From DATEDA01 sp963744255 (GTDB lineage Bacteria; Pseudomonadota; Gammaproteobacteria; Burkholderiales; SG8-39), in assembly GCA_963744255.1 (NCBI GenBank), contig CAVUSZ010000004.1, forward strand, positions 27,099 through 91,098: DNA of 64,000 bases, written 5' to 3'. A program made the position numbers and the translations under genes. The notes beneath the pieces are model-generated. The model was not told the DNA's origin, made no database searches, and saw only the letters and a list, made by a program, of their open reading frames with translations. Of this stretch, positions 38,734 through 47,718 are shown one piece after another; position 1 is the first letter of the stretch, and each line of letters begins with the position of its first letter.

Positions 38734-40236
38734 ATGTCCCTCGCAGTCCTCTACAGCCGTGCGCTCACGGGGCTCGATGCGCCGCTCGTCACCGTCGAGG
38801 TCCACCTCGCGAACGGTCTGCCGAGCTTCACCATCGTCGGGCTGCCCGACACCGAGGTGAAGGAGGCGCGCGAGCGGGTGCGCGCCGCGCTCGTCAACTG
38901 CCGTTTCGAGTTCCCGGCGCGCCGCATCACCGTCAACCTCGCCCCCGCCGAGCTGCCGAAGGAGAGCGGCCGCTTCGACCTGCCGATCGCGCTCGGCATC
39001 CTCGCAGCCTCGCGCCAGATCCCGACCGGCGGGCTCGCGGCACAGGAGTTTGCGGGCGAGCTGTCGCTCTCCGGCGACCTCCGCGCAATCCGCGGCGCCC
39101 TGGCGATGACCTATCGTGCGGCGCGATCGGGCCGGGCCTTCGTGCTACCGGCGGCGAGCGCCGCCGAGGCCGCGCTGGTCAGGGACGCTGCGATCCATCC
39201 CGCCGCGACCCTGCTCGAAGTGTGCGGGCACCTGACCGGCACCGCCCCCATCGCCCCCCTCGTCGGCGATCCGGTTGCTTCCAGTTCGGTGTATCCCGAT
39301 CTCGCGGAGGTCAAGGGACAGGCGCATGCGAAGCGCGCGCTCGAGGTCGCGGCTGCCGGGGCGCACAGTCTGCTGCTCGCGGGACCGCCGGGAACGGGCA
39401 AGTCGATGCTCGCGTCGCGGCTGCCGGGCCTGTTACCACCGATGACCGACGAGGAGGCGCTCGAATCGGCGGCGCTTCGTTCGTTAGCGAGCACTAACTT
39501 TCAGATTGAGCAGTGGCGCGAACGGCCGTTCCGTTCGCCCCACCATTCGGCGTCCGGAGTCGCGCTCGTGGGCGGCGGCGGCGACCCGCGGCCCGGCGAG
39601 ATCTCGCTTGCGCACCGGGGCGTGCTGTTCCTGGACGAGCTGCCGGAGTTCGACCGGCGCGTACTCGAGGTCCTGCGCGAGCCGCTCGAATCGGGCAAGG
39701 TCACGATCTCGCGCGCGACGCGCAAGAGCGACTTTCCCGCCCGCTTTCAGCTCGTCGCAGCGATGAACCCGTGCCCCTGCGGCTATCTCGGACACTACGG
39801 TGGGCGGTGCCGCTGCACGCCCGACCAGGTCGCGCGCTATCGCGGCAAGCTCTCCGGGCCGCTTCTCGACCGCATCGACATCCACATCGAGGTGCCGGCT
39901 GTCCCGCAGGAAGAGCTGCTGGCAGAGGGCGTCGGCGAGACGAGCGCCGCCGTCCGGGCGCGGGTGACTGCCGCCCGTGCGCGCCAGCTTGCGCGCCAGC
40001 GCAAGCCCAATGTGGAACTCGGGACGAAGGAGGTCGAGCGCCACTGCCGCGCCGACGGCGCCGGCGAGACGCTGCTCAAGCAGGCGATCTCGCGGTTGGG
40101 GCTCTCAGCGCGGGCCTACCACCGCGTGCTGAAGCTCGCGCGCACGATCGCCGATCTGGCGGGCGACCAAACGATCGCAGCTGTCCATGTCGCGGAGGCG
40201 ATCGGCTACCGGCGGCGCCTGGAGCTCGACGCATGA
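38734..40236 (+). CDS. comM: ComM/YifB family magnesium-chelatase-like ATPase
   Basis: A 500-residue AAA+ helicase-like protein. ComM promotes branch migration during natural transformation in Vibrio and Haemophilus. The N-terminal ChlI-like domain starts MSLAVLYSRALTGLDAPLV and contains GLPDTEVKEARERVRAAL. The ATPase has Walker A GPPGTGKSM, Walker B GVLFLDELPEF and the loop FQLVAAMNPCPCGYLGH. A lid domain follows at the C-terminus. Length is normal. It overlaps queF by ATGA. With dprA elsewhere in the window it hints at transformability, though both genes are also widespread in non-competent bacteria. Confidence 0.94.
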   Translation: MSLAVLYSRALTGLDAPLVTVEVHLANGLPSFTIVGLPDTEVKEARERVRAALVNCRFEFPARRITVNLAPAELPKESGRFDLPIALGILAASRQIPTGGLAAQEFAGELSLSGDLRAIRGALAMTYRAARSGRAFVLPAASAAEAALVRDAAIHPAATLLEVCGHLTGTAPIAPLVGDPVASSSVYPDLAEVKGQAHAKRALEVAAAGAHSLLLAGPPGTGKSMLASRLPGLLPPMTDEEALESAALRSLASTNFQIEQWRERPFRSPHHSASGVALVGGGGDPRPGEISLAHRGVLFLDELPEFDRRVLEVLREPLESGKVTISRATRKSDFPARFQLVAAMNPCPCGYLGHYGGRCRCTPDQVARYRGKLSGPLLDRIDIHIEVPAVPQEELLAEGVGETSAAVRARVTAARARQLARQRKPNVELGTKEVERHCRADGAGETLLKQAISRLGLSARAYHRVLKLARTIADLAGDQTIAAVHVAEAIGYRRRLELDA

Positions 40237-41054
40237 CGAGGCCCGCACAATCGCCGCTCGGCAAGCCGGTCGCCTATCCCGAGAGGTACGACCCGGCACT
40301 GCTCTTTACCCTTCCGCGCGCGCCCCGGCGGGAGGCGCTCGGGCTGGGAACGACGCTGCCGTTCTCGGGCGCCGACCTGTGGACCGCTTACGAGCTCTCC
40401 TGGCTCGATCCGCGCGGTAAGCCGGAGGTTGCGATCGGGCTCCTCAACGTTCCGGCCGACTCGCCGCATCTCGTGGAGTCGAAATCGCTGAAGCTCTATT
40501 TCAACGCCTTCAGCCAGACTCCATTCGAGTCGCTCCCGGTCGTGGAGCGGACGATCGCCGAAGATCTCGGCCGCGCCTTCGGCGCGGCAGTAGGCGTCGA
40601 GCTGTTTGCGGCTCGCGACTTCGCGCGCGTCCGGACGGGTGAGCTTGAAGGCGAGGTGATCGACGACCTCGCAGTCGAGGTCCAGGCGTACACGCCATCT
40701 CCCGAGCTGCTCGACGCCGGTGGCGCCGCGGTCGATGAGTCGCTGGTGTCGCACCTCTTCAAATCGAACTGTCCGGTAACCGGCCAACCCGACTGGGGCA
40801 GTGTCCAGGTCCGCTACCGCGGTCCGCGGATCGACCGCGCCGGGCTGCTCCGCTACCTTGTCTCCTTCCGCCGGCACGCGGAATTCCACGAGCATTGCGT
40901 CGAGCGGATGTTCGTCGATATCCTCCGGCGCTGCCGCCCGGGCAGGCTCACCGTTTACGCCCGTTTCACGCGCCGCGGGGGCATCGAGATCAACCCGTTT
41001 CGCAGCGATTGGGAGCCGCCGCCGGCCGCCGGCATTCGAACGGCGCGACAGTAA
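40233..41054 (+). CDS. queF: NADPH-dependent 7-cyano-7-deazaguanine reductase QueF
   Basis: Reduces preQ0 to preQ1 in queuosine synthesis. The product is 273 aa, the bimodular long type (E. coli 282 aa), with two tunnelling-fold halves. The QueF motif lies in the N-terminal half (ESKSLKLYFNAFSQTPFES), which positions NADPH. The nucleophilic Cys is in FKSNCPVTGQPDWGSVQV, and the substrate Glu/His region is AEFHEHCVERMFVDI. The start comes from the ATGA overlap with comM. No other queuosine gene is nearby. Confidence 0.95.
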   Translation: MTRPAQSPLGKPVAYPERYDPALLFTLPRAPRREALGLGTTLPFSGADLWTAYELSWLDPRGKPEVAIGLLNVPADSPHLVESKSLKLYFNAFSQTPFESLPVVERTIAEDLGRAFGAAVGVELFAARDFARVRTGELEGEVIDDLAVEVQAYTPSPELLDAGGAAVDESLVSHLFKSNCPVTGQPDWGSVQVRYRGPRIDRAGLLRYLVSFRRHAEFHEHCVERMFVDILRRCRPGRLTVYARFTRRGGIEINPFRSDWEPPPAAGIRTARQ

Positions 41055-41089
41055 GCCCTGCAACAGGCCTCGGTTAGACTCGACGCGCG

Positions 41090-41917
41090 ATGGCGACCTA
41101 CGCGATCGGCGATGTGCAGGGCTGCCTCGAGCCGCTAGAGCGACTCTTGGGTGAGATCGGATATTCGCCCACGCGGGATCGTCTGTGGTTCGTCGGCGAT
41201 CTGGTGAACCGTGGGCCGGATTCGGCGGCGGTGGTGCGGTTCGTGCGCGATCTCGGCGAGCGCGCAGTCGTCGTCCAGGGCAACCACGATCTGCATCTCC
41301 TCGCGCTCGCCGCCGGCCATGCAAAACGGCGGGCCGACGATACGCTCGACGACCTGCTCGCCGCGCCGGACGGCGACGAACTGCTCGAGTGGCTGCGCTT
41401 CCGGCCGATGCTCCACGTCGAGGGCGAATACGTGATGGTGCACGCCGGCCTGCTGCCCTCCTGGTCGGTCGGCAAGGCGGAGGAGCTCGCCGCCGAGGTC
41501 GAGGTGGAGCTTCGCGCCAGACGTTACAGGCTCTTCCTCGCCGAACTCTATGGGTCCAAGCCGGACGCCTGGCAGGACAGCCTGCGCGGCATGGATCGCC
41601 TGCGCGTGGTCGTGAACGCGATGACGCGCATGCGTTTCTGCACGGCCGACGGCGTGATGGATTTCCGGATGAAGGGCGAGCTGGACAAGGCGCCGTCGGG
41701 ATTCATGCCATGGTTCGACGTCCCCGCGCGCAAGACCCGCGGCGTGCCGGTCGTATGCGGCCACTGGTCGGCGCTCGGGCTTCGCCTCACGCCGGATCTG
41801 CTGGCGCTGGATACGGGGTGTGTGTGGGGTGGTGCGCTGACAGCGGTTCGCCTCGAGGATCGCCGGCTGTTCCAGGCGCCGTGTGCGCAAGGCTCAGATC
41901 CAGTTCGCGTGCGATGA
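41090..41917 (+). CDS. apaH: Symmetrical bis(5'-nucleosyl)-tetraphosphatase
   Basis: Hydrolyses Ap4A to two ADP and also removes Np4 caps from RNA. The product is 275 aa. Metallophosphatase motifs are present: AIGDVQGC (GDxxG), FVGDLVNRGPDS (GDxVxRG), VVQGNHDLHLLAL (GNHD/E), and later VMVHAGLLPSW and CGHWSALG. The last 44 codons overlap the plsC-type gene, which runs in the opposite direction. Its upstream neighbour is queF (35-base gap). Confidence 0.95.
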   Translation: MATYAIGDVQGCLEPLERLLGEIGYSPTRDRLWFVGDLVNRGPDSAAVVRFVRDLGERAVVVQGNHDLHLLALAAGHAKRRADDTLDDLLAAPDGDELLEWLRFRPMLHVEGEYVMVHAGLLPSWSVGKAEELAAEVEVELRARRYRLFLAELYGSKPDAWQDSLRGMDRLRVVVNAMTRMRFCTADGVMDFRMKGELDKAPSGFMPWFDVPARKTRGVPVVCGHWSALGLRLTPDLLALDTGCVWGGALTAVRLEDRRLFQAPCAQGSDPVRVR

Positions 41918-42641
41918 CGCTGCGCGCCAGCGCCGCGAGCTCGCGCCGGTGAAGCGCCTGGACGTCGATCGTAGAGGCGAACCGCAGCTCGATCTCGAGG
42001 CCGGGCTCGCGCGCGATGCGCCACATCGACGCGACGAGCGACATTTCGCCGACGTAGGCCGCAGCGTCCGTTTCAACGCCTTTGCTGTCCCGGTAGCGCA
42101 GTGCGACCGGCAGCACTGCCGCGCCGGCGTCGATCGCCGGTTGCAGCAACGCCGCGTGAAAGTGCTTCACGGTGCGACCGTCGGTCGTCGTGCCTTCCGG
42201 GCACACCGACACCAGACGACCGCTCGCGAGCGCCGCCACGACGCGCTCGTTCGTTGCGCGCGCGTGACGGCGACTGCCGCGCTCGATGAAGAGGGTACCC
42301 ACGCGCGCCACCAGCCGGCCGAGTAGCGGCCAGCCGCGGATGTCCGACTTCGCCACAAAGAGGGACGGACAGACCGCGTAGATCGCGAAGATGTCGAGCC
42401 ACGAAACATGGTTCGAGACGAGCAGGCAGCGCTCGGGGATCACGGTCGGCGCGTTGTGGGGCGTCGCCCGCACTCGTAGAATGCCGAGGAGCCTGCGCGA
42501 CCAGCGCTCGAGCGTGCGGTCTTGGTCGACAGGGGTGAGGCGGGCGTAGCGCGTCTCGACGATCCAGAGCCCCCGCGCGAGATGCGCACCGAGCCGCGCG
42601 AGGCGGAACAGGCTGTCGGCGAGGGCGGCGCGGCGGCGCAT
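41787..42641 (-). CDS. plsC: 1-acyl-glycerol-3-phosphate acyltransferase-like protein
   Basis: A 284-residue PlsC-family acyltransferase acting at the inner membrane. The catalytic motif NHVSWLD (H-x4-D) falls near residue 77, the FVAKSDIRGWPLLG and GTLFIERGSRR motifs follow, and the acid block is CPEGTTTDG. The start ATG at 42641 gives an Arg-rich opening and then a hydrophobic segment. The last 35 or so residues (AHTAPGTAGDPRG...) look unconserved and are encoded opposite the 3' end of apaH. An earlier stop may have been lost, or the antisense overlap may be genuine. The exact acyl substrate is not known. Confidence 0.88.
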   Translation of the reverse strand: MRRRAALADSLFRLARLGAHLARGLWIVETRYARLTPVDQDRTLERWSRRLLGILRVRATPHNAPTVIPERCLLVSNHVSWLDIFAIYAVCPSLFVAKSDIRGWPLLGRLVARVGTLFIERGSRRHARATNERVVAALASGRLVSVCPEGTTTDGRTVKHFHAALLQPAIDAGAAVLPVALRYRDSKGVETDAAAYVGEMSLVASMWRIAREPGLEIELRFASTIDVQALHRRELAALARSVIARELDLSLAHTAPGTAGDPRGEPLSAHHPTHTPYPAPADPA

Positions 42642-42667
42642 GGCCCGCCATTCTAGCGGGGGAACCA

Positions 42668-43078
42668 ATGGCAACCTGCGTATTCTGCAAGATCATCGAC
42701 GGCGAGATTCCGGCGAGCGTCGTGTACCGGGACGAGCACACGATCGCGTTCATGGACATCGGCTCGGTGAACCCGGGCCACATGCTGGTCGCGGTGCAGC
42801 CGCACGTCGAGAACGTGTTCGGGCTCGACGACACGCTCGCTGCGGCCGCTATGCGCACCACGGCGCGCGTCGCGCGTGCGCTCAAGGCCTCGATCGCGCC
42901 GGAGGGGGTGAACCTCTTTCAGGCGAACGGCGCGGTCGCCGAGCAGACGGTGTTCCATTTCCATATCCACGTCCTGCCGCGCCGCGCGGGCGACGGCATG
43001 AAGCTCGTATGGCCGGTTAAGAACCCGCCGCGGGAAGAGCTCGAGGCGACAGCCGCGCGGATCCGCGCGGCGGTGTGA
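42668..43078 (+). CDS. HIT family hydrolase
   Basis: A 136-residue histidine-triad nucleotide-binding protein. The opening CVFCKIIDGEIPASVVYRDEHTIAFMDI is typical, and the triad itself is HFHIHVLPR. HIT proteins hydrolyse nucleoside phosphoramidates, dinucleotides or similar adducts, but the substrate here cannot be told. The ATG is preceded by GGGGGAA. It is divergent from the acyltransferase, with 26 bases between start codons that must hold both promoters or overlap coding sequence. Confidence 0.92.
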   Translation: MATCVFCKIIDGEIPASVVYRDEHTIAFMDIGSVNPGHMLVAVQPHVENVFGLDDTLAAAAMRTTARVARALKASIAPEGVNLFQANGAVAEQTVFHFHIHVLPRRAGDGMKLVWPVKNPPREELEATAARIRAAV

Positions 43079-43148
43079 CTATTTGGCGGTGCGCACCTGC
43101 CCGTTGCCGCCAAGGATCGCGCTGGCACTCACGTCGACCTCGTGTTTC

Positions 43149-44087
43149 TCAGAAAATGACCGCCCCGAAGTGCCGCTCGTAGAGCGATGCGATCTCGTCG
43201 CGGGTCGGGCGATAGTTCTGGCCGCCGCGCTGCGCGATCTTGATCGCGCCCATCAACGACGCCAGCCGGCCGGTGGCCGGCCAGTCGCGCCCTGCTGCGA
43301 TGCCGTACAGGAGCCCGGCGCGATACGCGTCGCCGCAGCCGGTCGGATCGACCAGTTCCGTCGGCTTGACGATGGGGATCTCGTGGCGTTGAGTTTCAGC
43401 ATAAATCGTTGACCCCGCAGCGCCCTTCGTCACGATGAGCGCGTCGACCATGCGGGCAAGTTCCTCCAGCCCGCGACCGGTTTTCTCTACGAGGAGACGC
43501 CCCTCGTAGTCGTTCACGGCGACGTAGCTCGCGACATCGATCATCGCGAGGAGATCCGGGCCCGAGAACGCCGGCAGCTGCTGGCCGGGATCGAACATGA
43601 ACGGGATGCGCGCCGCGGCAAGGTCGTTCACGTGCGCCGCCATTCCCTCGCGGCCGTCCGGCGCGACGATCGCGAGCGCGACGTCGAGCGCGCCATCGAT
43701 CCGGTTCGTCGCCGAGTGGTTCATCGCGCCGGGGTGGAACGCGGTGATCTGGTTGTCGTCGAGATCGGTGGTGATGAAGGCCTGCGCGGTCAGCGTTCCG
43801 GGGATCATGCGCACGTGCTCGCGCGTGAGCCCGAGCGCATCGAGCCGCTCGAGATACGGTGCAGCGTCCTCGCCCACCGTCCCCATCACCAGCGGGACGC
43901 CGCCCAGGAGCTTCAGTCCGTAGGCGATGTTGCCCGCGCAGCCGCCGAACTCGCGGCGCAGATCGGGGACGAGAAACGCGACGTTCAGGATGTGGATCTG
44001 GTCGGCGAGGATGTGGTCCTTGAAGCGCCCCCTGAACACCATGATGTTGTCATAGGCGATCGACCCGCAGACGAGAATCCGCGTCAC
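43149..44087 (-). CDS. PfkB-family carbohydrate/adenosine kinase
   Basis: A 312-residue ribokinase-fold kinase with a GTG start (MTRILVCGSIAYDNIM). PfkB signature 1 is present as FGGCAGNIAYGLKLLGG, and the C-terminal signature with the anion hole and catalytic base is DPTGCGDAYRAGLLYG. FDPGQQLPAF and VAVNDYEGRLL match the adenosine-kinase-like subgroup seen across betaproteobacteria, but the phosphate acceptor is not certain. It overlaps tpx by GTGA, so the two are coupled. Confidence 0.9.
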   Translation of the reverse strand: MTRILVCGSIAYDNIMVFRGRFKDHILADQIHILNVAFLVPDLRREFGGCAGNIAYGLKLLGGVPLVMGTVGEDAAPYLERLDALGLTREHVRMIPGTLTAQAFITTDLDDNQITAFHPGAMNHSATNRIDGALDVALAIVAPDGREGMAAHVNDLAAARIPFMFDPGQQLPAFSGPDLLAMIDVASYVAVNDYEGRLLVEKTGRGLEELARMVDALIVTKGAAGSTIYAETQRHEIPIVKPTELVDPTGCGDAYRAGLLYGIAAGRDWPATGRLASLMGAIKIAQRGGQNYRPTRDEIASLYERHFGAVIF

Positions 44088-44587
44088 GTCGCCAGCGCCT
44101 TGATCGCCGACTCGTAGTCCGGCTCGTTCTTGATCTCCGGCACGAGCTCGGCGTGCAGCACCTTGTCGTTCTCGTCGAGCACCACGACCGCGCGCGCGGC
44201 CACGCCGGCGAGCGGCCCGCTCGCGATCTCGACGCCGTAGTTGCGCAGGAACTCGCGTCCGCGCATCACCGACAGCGGCACGACGTTCGCGAGGTTTTCG
44301 GTGGTGCAGAAGCGCCCCATCGCGAACGGCAAATCGGCCGAGATCACCAGCACGGCCGTGTTCTTCATGGCGCCCGCGCGCTCGTTGAACTTCCGGGTGG
44401 AGGTTGCACACACCGGCGTGTCGAGGCTGGGGACGATGTTCAGCACCTTGCGCTTGCCGGCGAAGTCCTTGAGGGAGACGTCCTTGAGGTCCTTGCCGAC
44501 CAGGGCGAACGCGGGCGCGGTATGGCCGGGCCTGGGGAACTGGCCGGCGACCTCGATCGGGTTGCCGGCGAGGGTGACGGTAGCCAT
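44084..44587 (-). CDS. tpx: Thiol peroxidase (atypical 2-Cys peroxiredoxin)
   Basis: Reduces hydrogen peroxide and alkyl hydroperoxides with electrons from thioredoxin. The 167-residue product starts MATVTLAGNPIEVAG. The peroxidatic Cys lies in SLDTPVCATSTRKFNE (near residue 61) and the resolving Cys in GRFCTTENLANVV (near 95), the Tpx spacing. It is followed by the coupled PfkB kinase and preceded by the DUF3426 gene 71 bases upstream. Confidence 0.96.
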   Translation of the reverse strand: MATVTLAGNPIEVAGQFPRPGHTAPAFALVGKDLKDVSLKDFAGKRKVLNIVPSLDTPVCATSTRKFNERAGAMKNTAVLVISADLPFAMGRFCTTENLANVVPLSVMRGREFLRNYGVEIASGPLAGVAARAVVVLDENDKVLHAELVPEIKNEPDYESAIKALAT

Positions 44588-44658
44588 CGATTTCTCCTCG
44601 GGTAAGCGGCGACGCTGGGCGGGCAAGGATAGCTGAAGCGCGAACGCCCGTCGCTTCG

Positions 44659-45450
44659 TCACAGGTGGAACACGAACAGCCGGTACCCCGCGGCGTTGAG
44701 GCCGGAGGCGTCGACGTGTAGGCGGAAAGCGGTTTCTCCGCCCGGTGCGAGCACAGACTCGCGGTCGGCGCGGTCGCCGAGGTAGTCCCTCGGCTGCAGC
44801 ACGCGGCGCGCAAGCGCGCGCTCGGCGCCATCCGTAAGCGTGAGCTCGAGCGCGGGCAGCGCCTGCGCGAACCCGGCGCGATTGCGCAGGACGGCCGAGA
44901 GCGTCAGCACGCCGCTCGCGCCACGCTCCGCGGCAAGCTCCGAGGACTCGATGCTGATCAGCTCGGCGCGCTGCGGCAGCGGGATGGTGCAGCGGGGCTC
45001 ACGGCACGCTGCCGCGAGCAGCGGCCGCGATCCGGGCCACATCGCCGCGATCTCGCCGCGATAGGCATGGACCGCCTGACCGGCGAGGGCGAACGCTGCC
45101 GCGAGGCTCGCGAGCCCCCACAGCGCGAGCCGGAGTCGGGAGCCGCTGCCGGCTCCGCGCCCGAAATCCAACTCGGCGTCGCCGGCAAGGGCGATCTCGG
45201 GCGGTGGATGAAGCGTTCGCCCGAGCGGTTGCGAGACCGCCGCCTCGGCGCCAGTGCCCTCGTCGCTGCGCTTCTCGGCGGCGGCCGCCGGTGCCTTCTT
45301 GGCCAGGTCCGACTCGGGTACCAGCGTCGCCTGCGCGTCGAACACCGTCGAGCACTGGCCGCAGCGGACACGCCCCTCGCGCGCCGCGAGCTGTTCGGTC
45401 TGCACGCGGAACGCGGTCCCGCACGCCGGGCACCAGGTGACCATCCTCAT
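44659..45450 (-). CDS. DUF3426 zinc-ribbon membrane protein
   Basis: A 263-residue protein with an N-terminal MJ0042-type zinc finger: CPACGTAFRV and CGQCSTVFDA supply four cysteines. A variable linker follows, then one membrane segment (LALWGLASLAAAFALAGQAV) near residue 110 and a C-terminal DUF3426 domain, presumably periplasmic, ending GLNAAGYRLFVFHL. The function is unknown. The start (MRMVTWCPAC) is fixed by the ATGA overlap with prmA, the usual neighbour in betaproteobacteria. Confidence 0.88.
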   Translation of the reverse strand: MRMVTWCPACGTAFRVQTEQLAAREGRVRCGQCSTVFDAQATLVPESDLAKKAPAAAAEKRSDEGTGAEAAVSQPLGRTLHPPPEIALAGDAELDFGRGAGSGSRLRLALWGLASLAAAFALAGQAVHAYRGEIAAMWPGSRPLLAAACREPRCTIPLPQRAELISIESSELAAERGASGVLTLSAVLRNRAGFAQALPALELTLTDGAERALARRVLQPRDYLGDRADRESVLAPGGETAFRLHVDASGLNAAGYRLFVFHL

Positions 45451-46334
45451 CGCCGCGTACCTTCGAGCGCGACCCAGCCCGCGTCTTCGTCGAGCGCACT
45501 CATCGCGAACCAGGGGCGATATGCATCGGCGACACTTTCCCCCTGCGACGCCAGGATGCCGGCGAGCGCGATGCGGCCGCCGGGGCGGCAGTGCGCCGCT
45601 AGTACCGGCGCGAGCACCTGCAACGGGTCGGCGAGGATATTGGCCACGACGAGGTCGGCCACGAAGTCGAGCGGTGCGTGCGGGTCGAGGAACCGCGCCG
45701 CGGCATCGTTGCGCTCGGCATTGACCCGCGCCGCCGCGACCGCGTCCGGATCGATGTCGACGCCGAGGGCCTCGCCCGCACCGAGCTTCATCGCGGCGAT
45801 GGCCAATATACCCGAACCGCTGCCGTAATCGAGCACCCGCGCGCCGGGTGTGACGTGGCGCTCCAGCCAGCGCAGGCACGCCCGGGTGGTGGAGTGGCTG
45901 CCGGTGCCGAACGCCAGCCCGGGGTCGAGCCGGATATTGATCGCGCGCTCGTCGGGGACTCGATGCCACGAAGGCACGATCCAGAGGCGGCCGGAGACCC
46001 GGATTGGCTCGAACTGCGCCCGAGTGCGGCGGACCCAGTCCGCGTCGGCTACAGGCTCGACGAGGTGAGCGGGCGCGGCTGCGAGACCGGCGTCCGCCGC
46101 CGCGGCAGCGAGGAGCTGCGCTGCATCGACCCCGGCCGGAAGGAGCGCCCGGATGCGGGCACGTCGCCAACCGCCCCCGACCGCGCCCGGTTCGTCGAAC
46201 ACCGGCTGCTCCGCCGTCGTGCCGGCGAGGGCGTCCTGGAGATCGGCCGCCGTCGCGCCGCGCGCGAGCAGCGCGTCCGACAGCGCGTCCGCATCGGCGG
46301 CGTCGATCTCGACGATCAGCACGAGCCAGCCCAC
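45447..46334 (-). CDS. prmA: Ribosomal protein L11 methyltransferase
   Basis: SAM-dependent enzyme that trimethylates several amino groups of ribosomal protein L11. The product is 295 aa. The N-terminal substrate-binding domain starts MGWLVLIVEIDAADADALSDALL. The catalytic domain shows IRLDPGLAFGTGSHSTTRACLRWLE, VLDYGSGSGILAIAAMKLGA and DLVVANILADPLQVLAP, all diagnostic. It lies 13 bases after accC and overlaps the DUF3426 gene, forming part of the accBC operon. Confidence 0.96.
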   Translation of the reverse strand: MGWLVLIVEIDAADADALSDALLARGATAADLQDALAGTTAEQPVFDEPGAVGGGWRRARIRALLPAGVDAAQLLAAAAADAGLAAAPAHLVEPVADADWVRRTRAQFEPIRVSGRLWIVPSWHRVPDERAINIRLDPGLAFGTGSHSTTRACLRWLERHVTPGARVLDYGSGSGILAIAAMKLGAGEALGVDIDPDAVAAARVNAERNDAAARFLDPHAPLDFVADLVVANILADPLQVLAPVLAAHCRPGGRIALAGILASQGESVADAYRPWFAMSALDEDAGWVALEGTRR

Positions 46335-46347
46335 GCCGCCGCCCGGG

Positions 46348-47712
46348 CTAACCTTTGGCGGTGCGCTTCGTGGCCTGCGCGAGCTTCTGCTCGAGGTAGT
46401 GGATGCTCGTTCCGCCGCGCAGGAAGCGGGTGTCGACGAGCAGTTCCTGGTGCAGCGGGATGTTCGTCTGGATGCCCTCGACGACCATTTCCGAGAGCGC
46501 GATGCGCATCCGGCGGATCGCTTGGTCGCGGGTGGCGCCGTACGCGATCACCTTACCGATCATCGAGTCGTAGTTCGGGGGTACGACGTAGCCGTGGTAC
46601 GCGTGCGAGTCGACGCGAATCCCCGGGCCGCCGGGCGGATGATAGGAGGTGATCCGGCCGGGCGAGGGAGTGAACCGGAACGGGTCCTCGGCGTTGATGC
46701 GGCATTCGATCGCGTGTCCCTTCACCTCGATGTCGCGCTGACGGATGGAGAGTTTTTCGCCGTCGGCGATGCGGATCTGCGACTGGACGATGTCGAGGCC
46801 GGTGACCATCTCGGTCACCGGGTGCTCGACCTGGATCCGGGTGTTCATCTCGATGAAATAGAACTCCTCGTCCTGGTACAGGAACTCGAAGGTCCCCGCG
46901 CCGCGGTAGTGGATCCTGCGGCACGCCTCGACGCAGCGCTCGCCGATCCGCGCTCGCTGTCGCGCGGTGATCTCGGGCGCAGGCGCCTCCTCGATGATCT
47001 TCTGATGGCGCCGCTGCATCGAGCAATCGCGCTCGCCGAGGTACACGGTGTTGCGGTGCTCGTCCGCCAGCACCTGGATCTCGATGTGGCGCGGGTTTTC
47101 GAGGTACTTCTCCATGTAGACGCTCGCGTTCCCGAAGGCGGCCTGCGCCTCGGTGCGCGTGAGGCTCACCGCGTTCAGCAGGGCCGCCTCGGTATGGACG
47201 ACGCGCATGCCGCGGCCGCCGCCGCCGCCCGCCGCCTTGATGATCACCGGGTACCGGGTCGCGCGCGCGAGCTTGACGATCTCCGCCGGCTCCTCGGGCA
47301 GCGCGCCATCGGAGCCTGGCACGCAAGGCACACCGGCCTTGAGCATCGCCTGCTTGGCGCTCACCTTGTCGCCCATCAGCCGGATGTTCTCCGGCCGCGG
47401 TCCGATGAAGACGAAGCCGCTCTTCTCGACCTTCTCGGCGAAGTCCGCGTTCTCGGCGAGGAAGCCGTAGCCGGGGTGGATCGCCTCGGCGTCGGTGACC
47501 TCCGCGGCGCTGATGATCGCCGGAACGTTCAGATACGAGGCGGACGAGGGCGGCGGACCGATGCAGACCGACTCGTCGGCGAGCTTGACATATTTCGCTT
47601 CGCGGTCGGCTTCGGAGTGGACGACGACGGTGCGGATGCCCATCTCGCGGCAGGCGCGCTGGATGCGCAGCGCGATCTCGCCGCGGTTGGCGATCAGGAT
47701 CTTGTCAAACAC
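46348..47712 (-). CDS. accC: Biotin carboxylase subunit of acetyl-CoA carboxylase
   Basis: ATP-grasp enzyme that carboxylates biotin on AccB, the first half-reaction of fatty-acid synthesis. The product is 454 aa, opening MFDKILIANRGEIALRI. The glycine-rich ATP loop is KAAGGGGGRGMRVV. Catalytic and metal-binding segments include FIEMNTRIQVEHPVTEMVTG, and the later GHAIECRINAEDP is typical. It lies six bases after accB on the same strand. Confidence 0.97.
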   Translation of the reverse strand: MFDKILIANRGEIALRIQRACREMGIRTVVVHSEADREAKYVKLADESVCIGPPPSSASYLNVPAIISAAEVTDAEAIHPGYGFLAENADFAEKVEKSGFVFIGPRPENIRLMGDKVSAKQAMLKAGVPCVPGSDGALPEEPAEIVKLARATRYPVIIKAAGGGGGRGMRVVHTEAALLNAVSLTRTEAQAAFGNASVYMEKYLENPRHIEIQVLADEHRNTVYLGERDCSMQRRHQKIIEEAPAPEITARQRARIGERCVEACRRIHYRGAGTFEFLYQDEEFYFIEMNTRIQVEHPVTEMVTGLDIVQSQIRIADGEKLSIRQRDIEVKGHAIECRINAEDPFRFTPSPGRITSYHPPGGPGIRVDSHAYHGYVVPPNYDSMIGKVIAYGATRDQAIRRMRIALSEMVVEGIQTNIPLHQELLVDTRFLRGGTSIHYLEQKLAQATKRTAKG

Positions 47713-47718
47713 CCGCAG

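Noticed and set aside
43079..43148. Short minus-strand frame reading VSASAILGGNGQVRTAK before its stop, upstream of the HIT gene end
   Set aside because: It looks faintly protein-like, but it is under 20 codons from any start, has no ribosome site and matches nothing I know.
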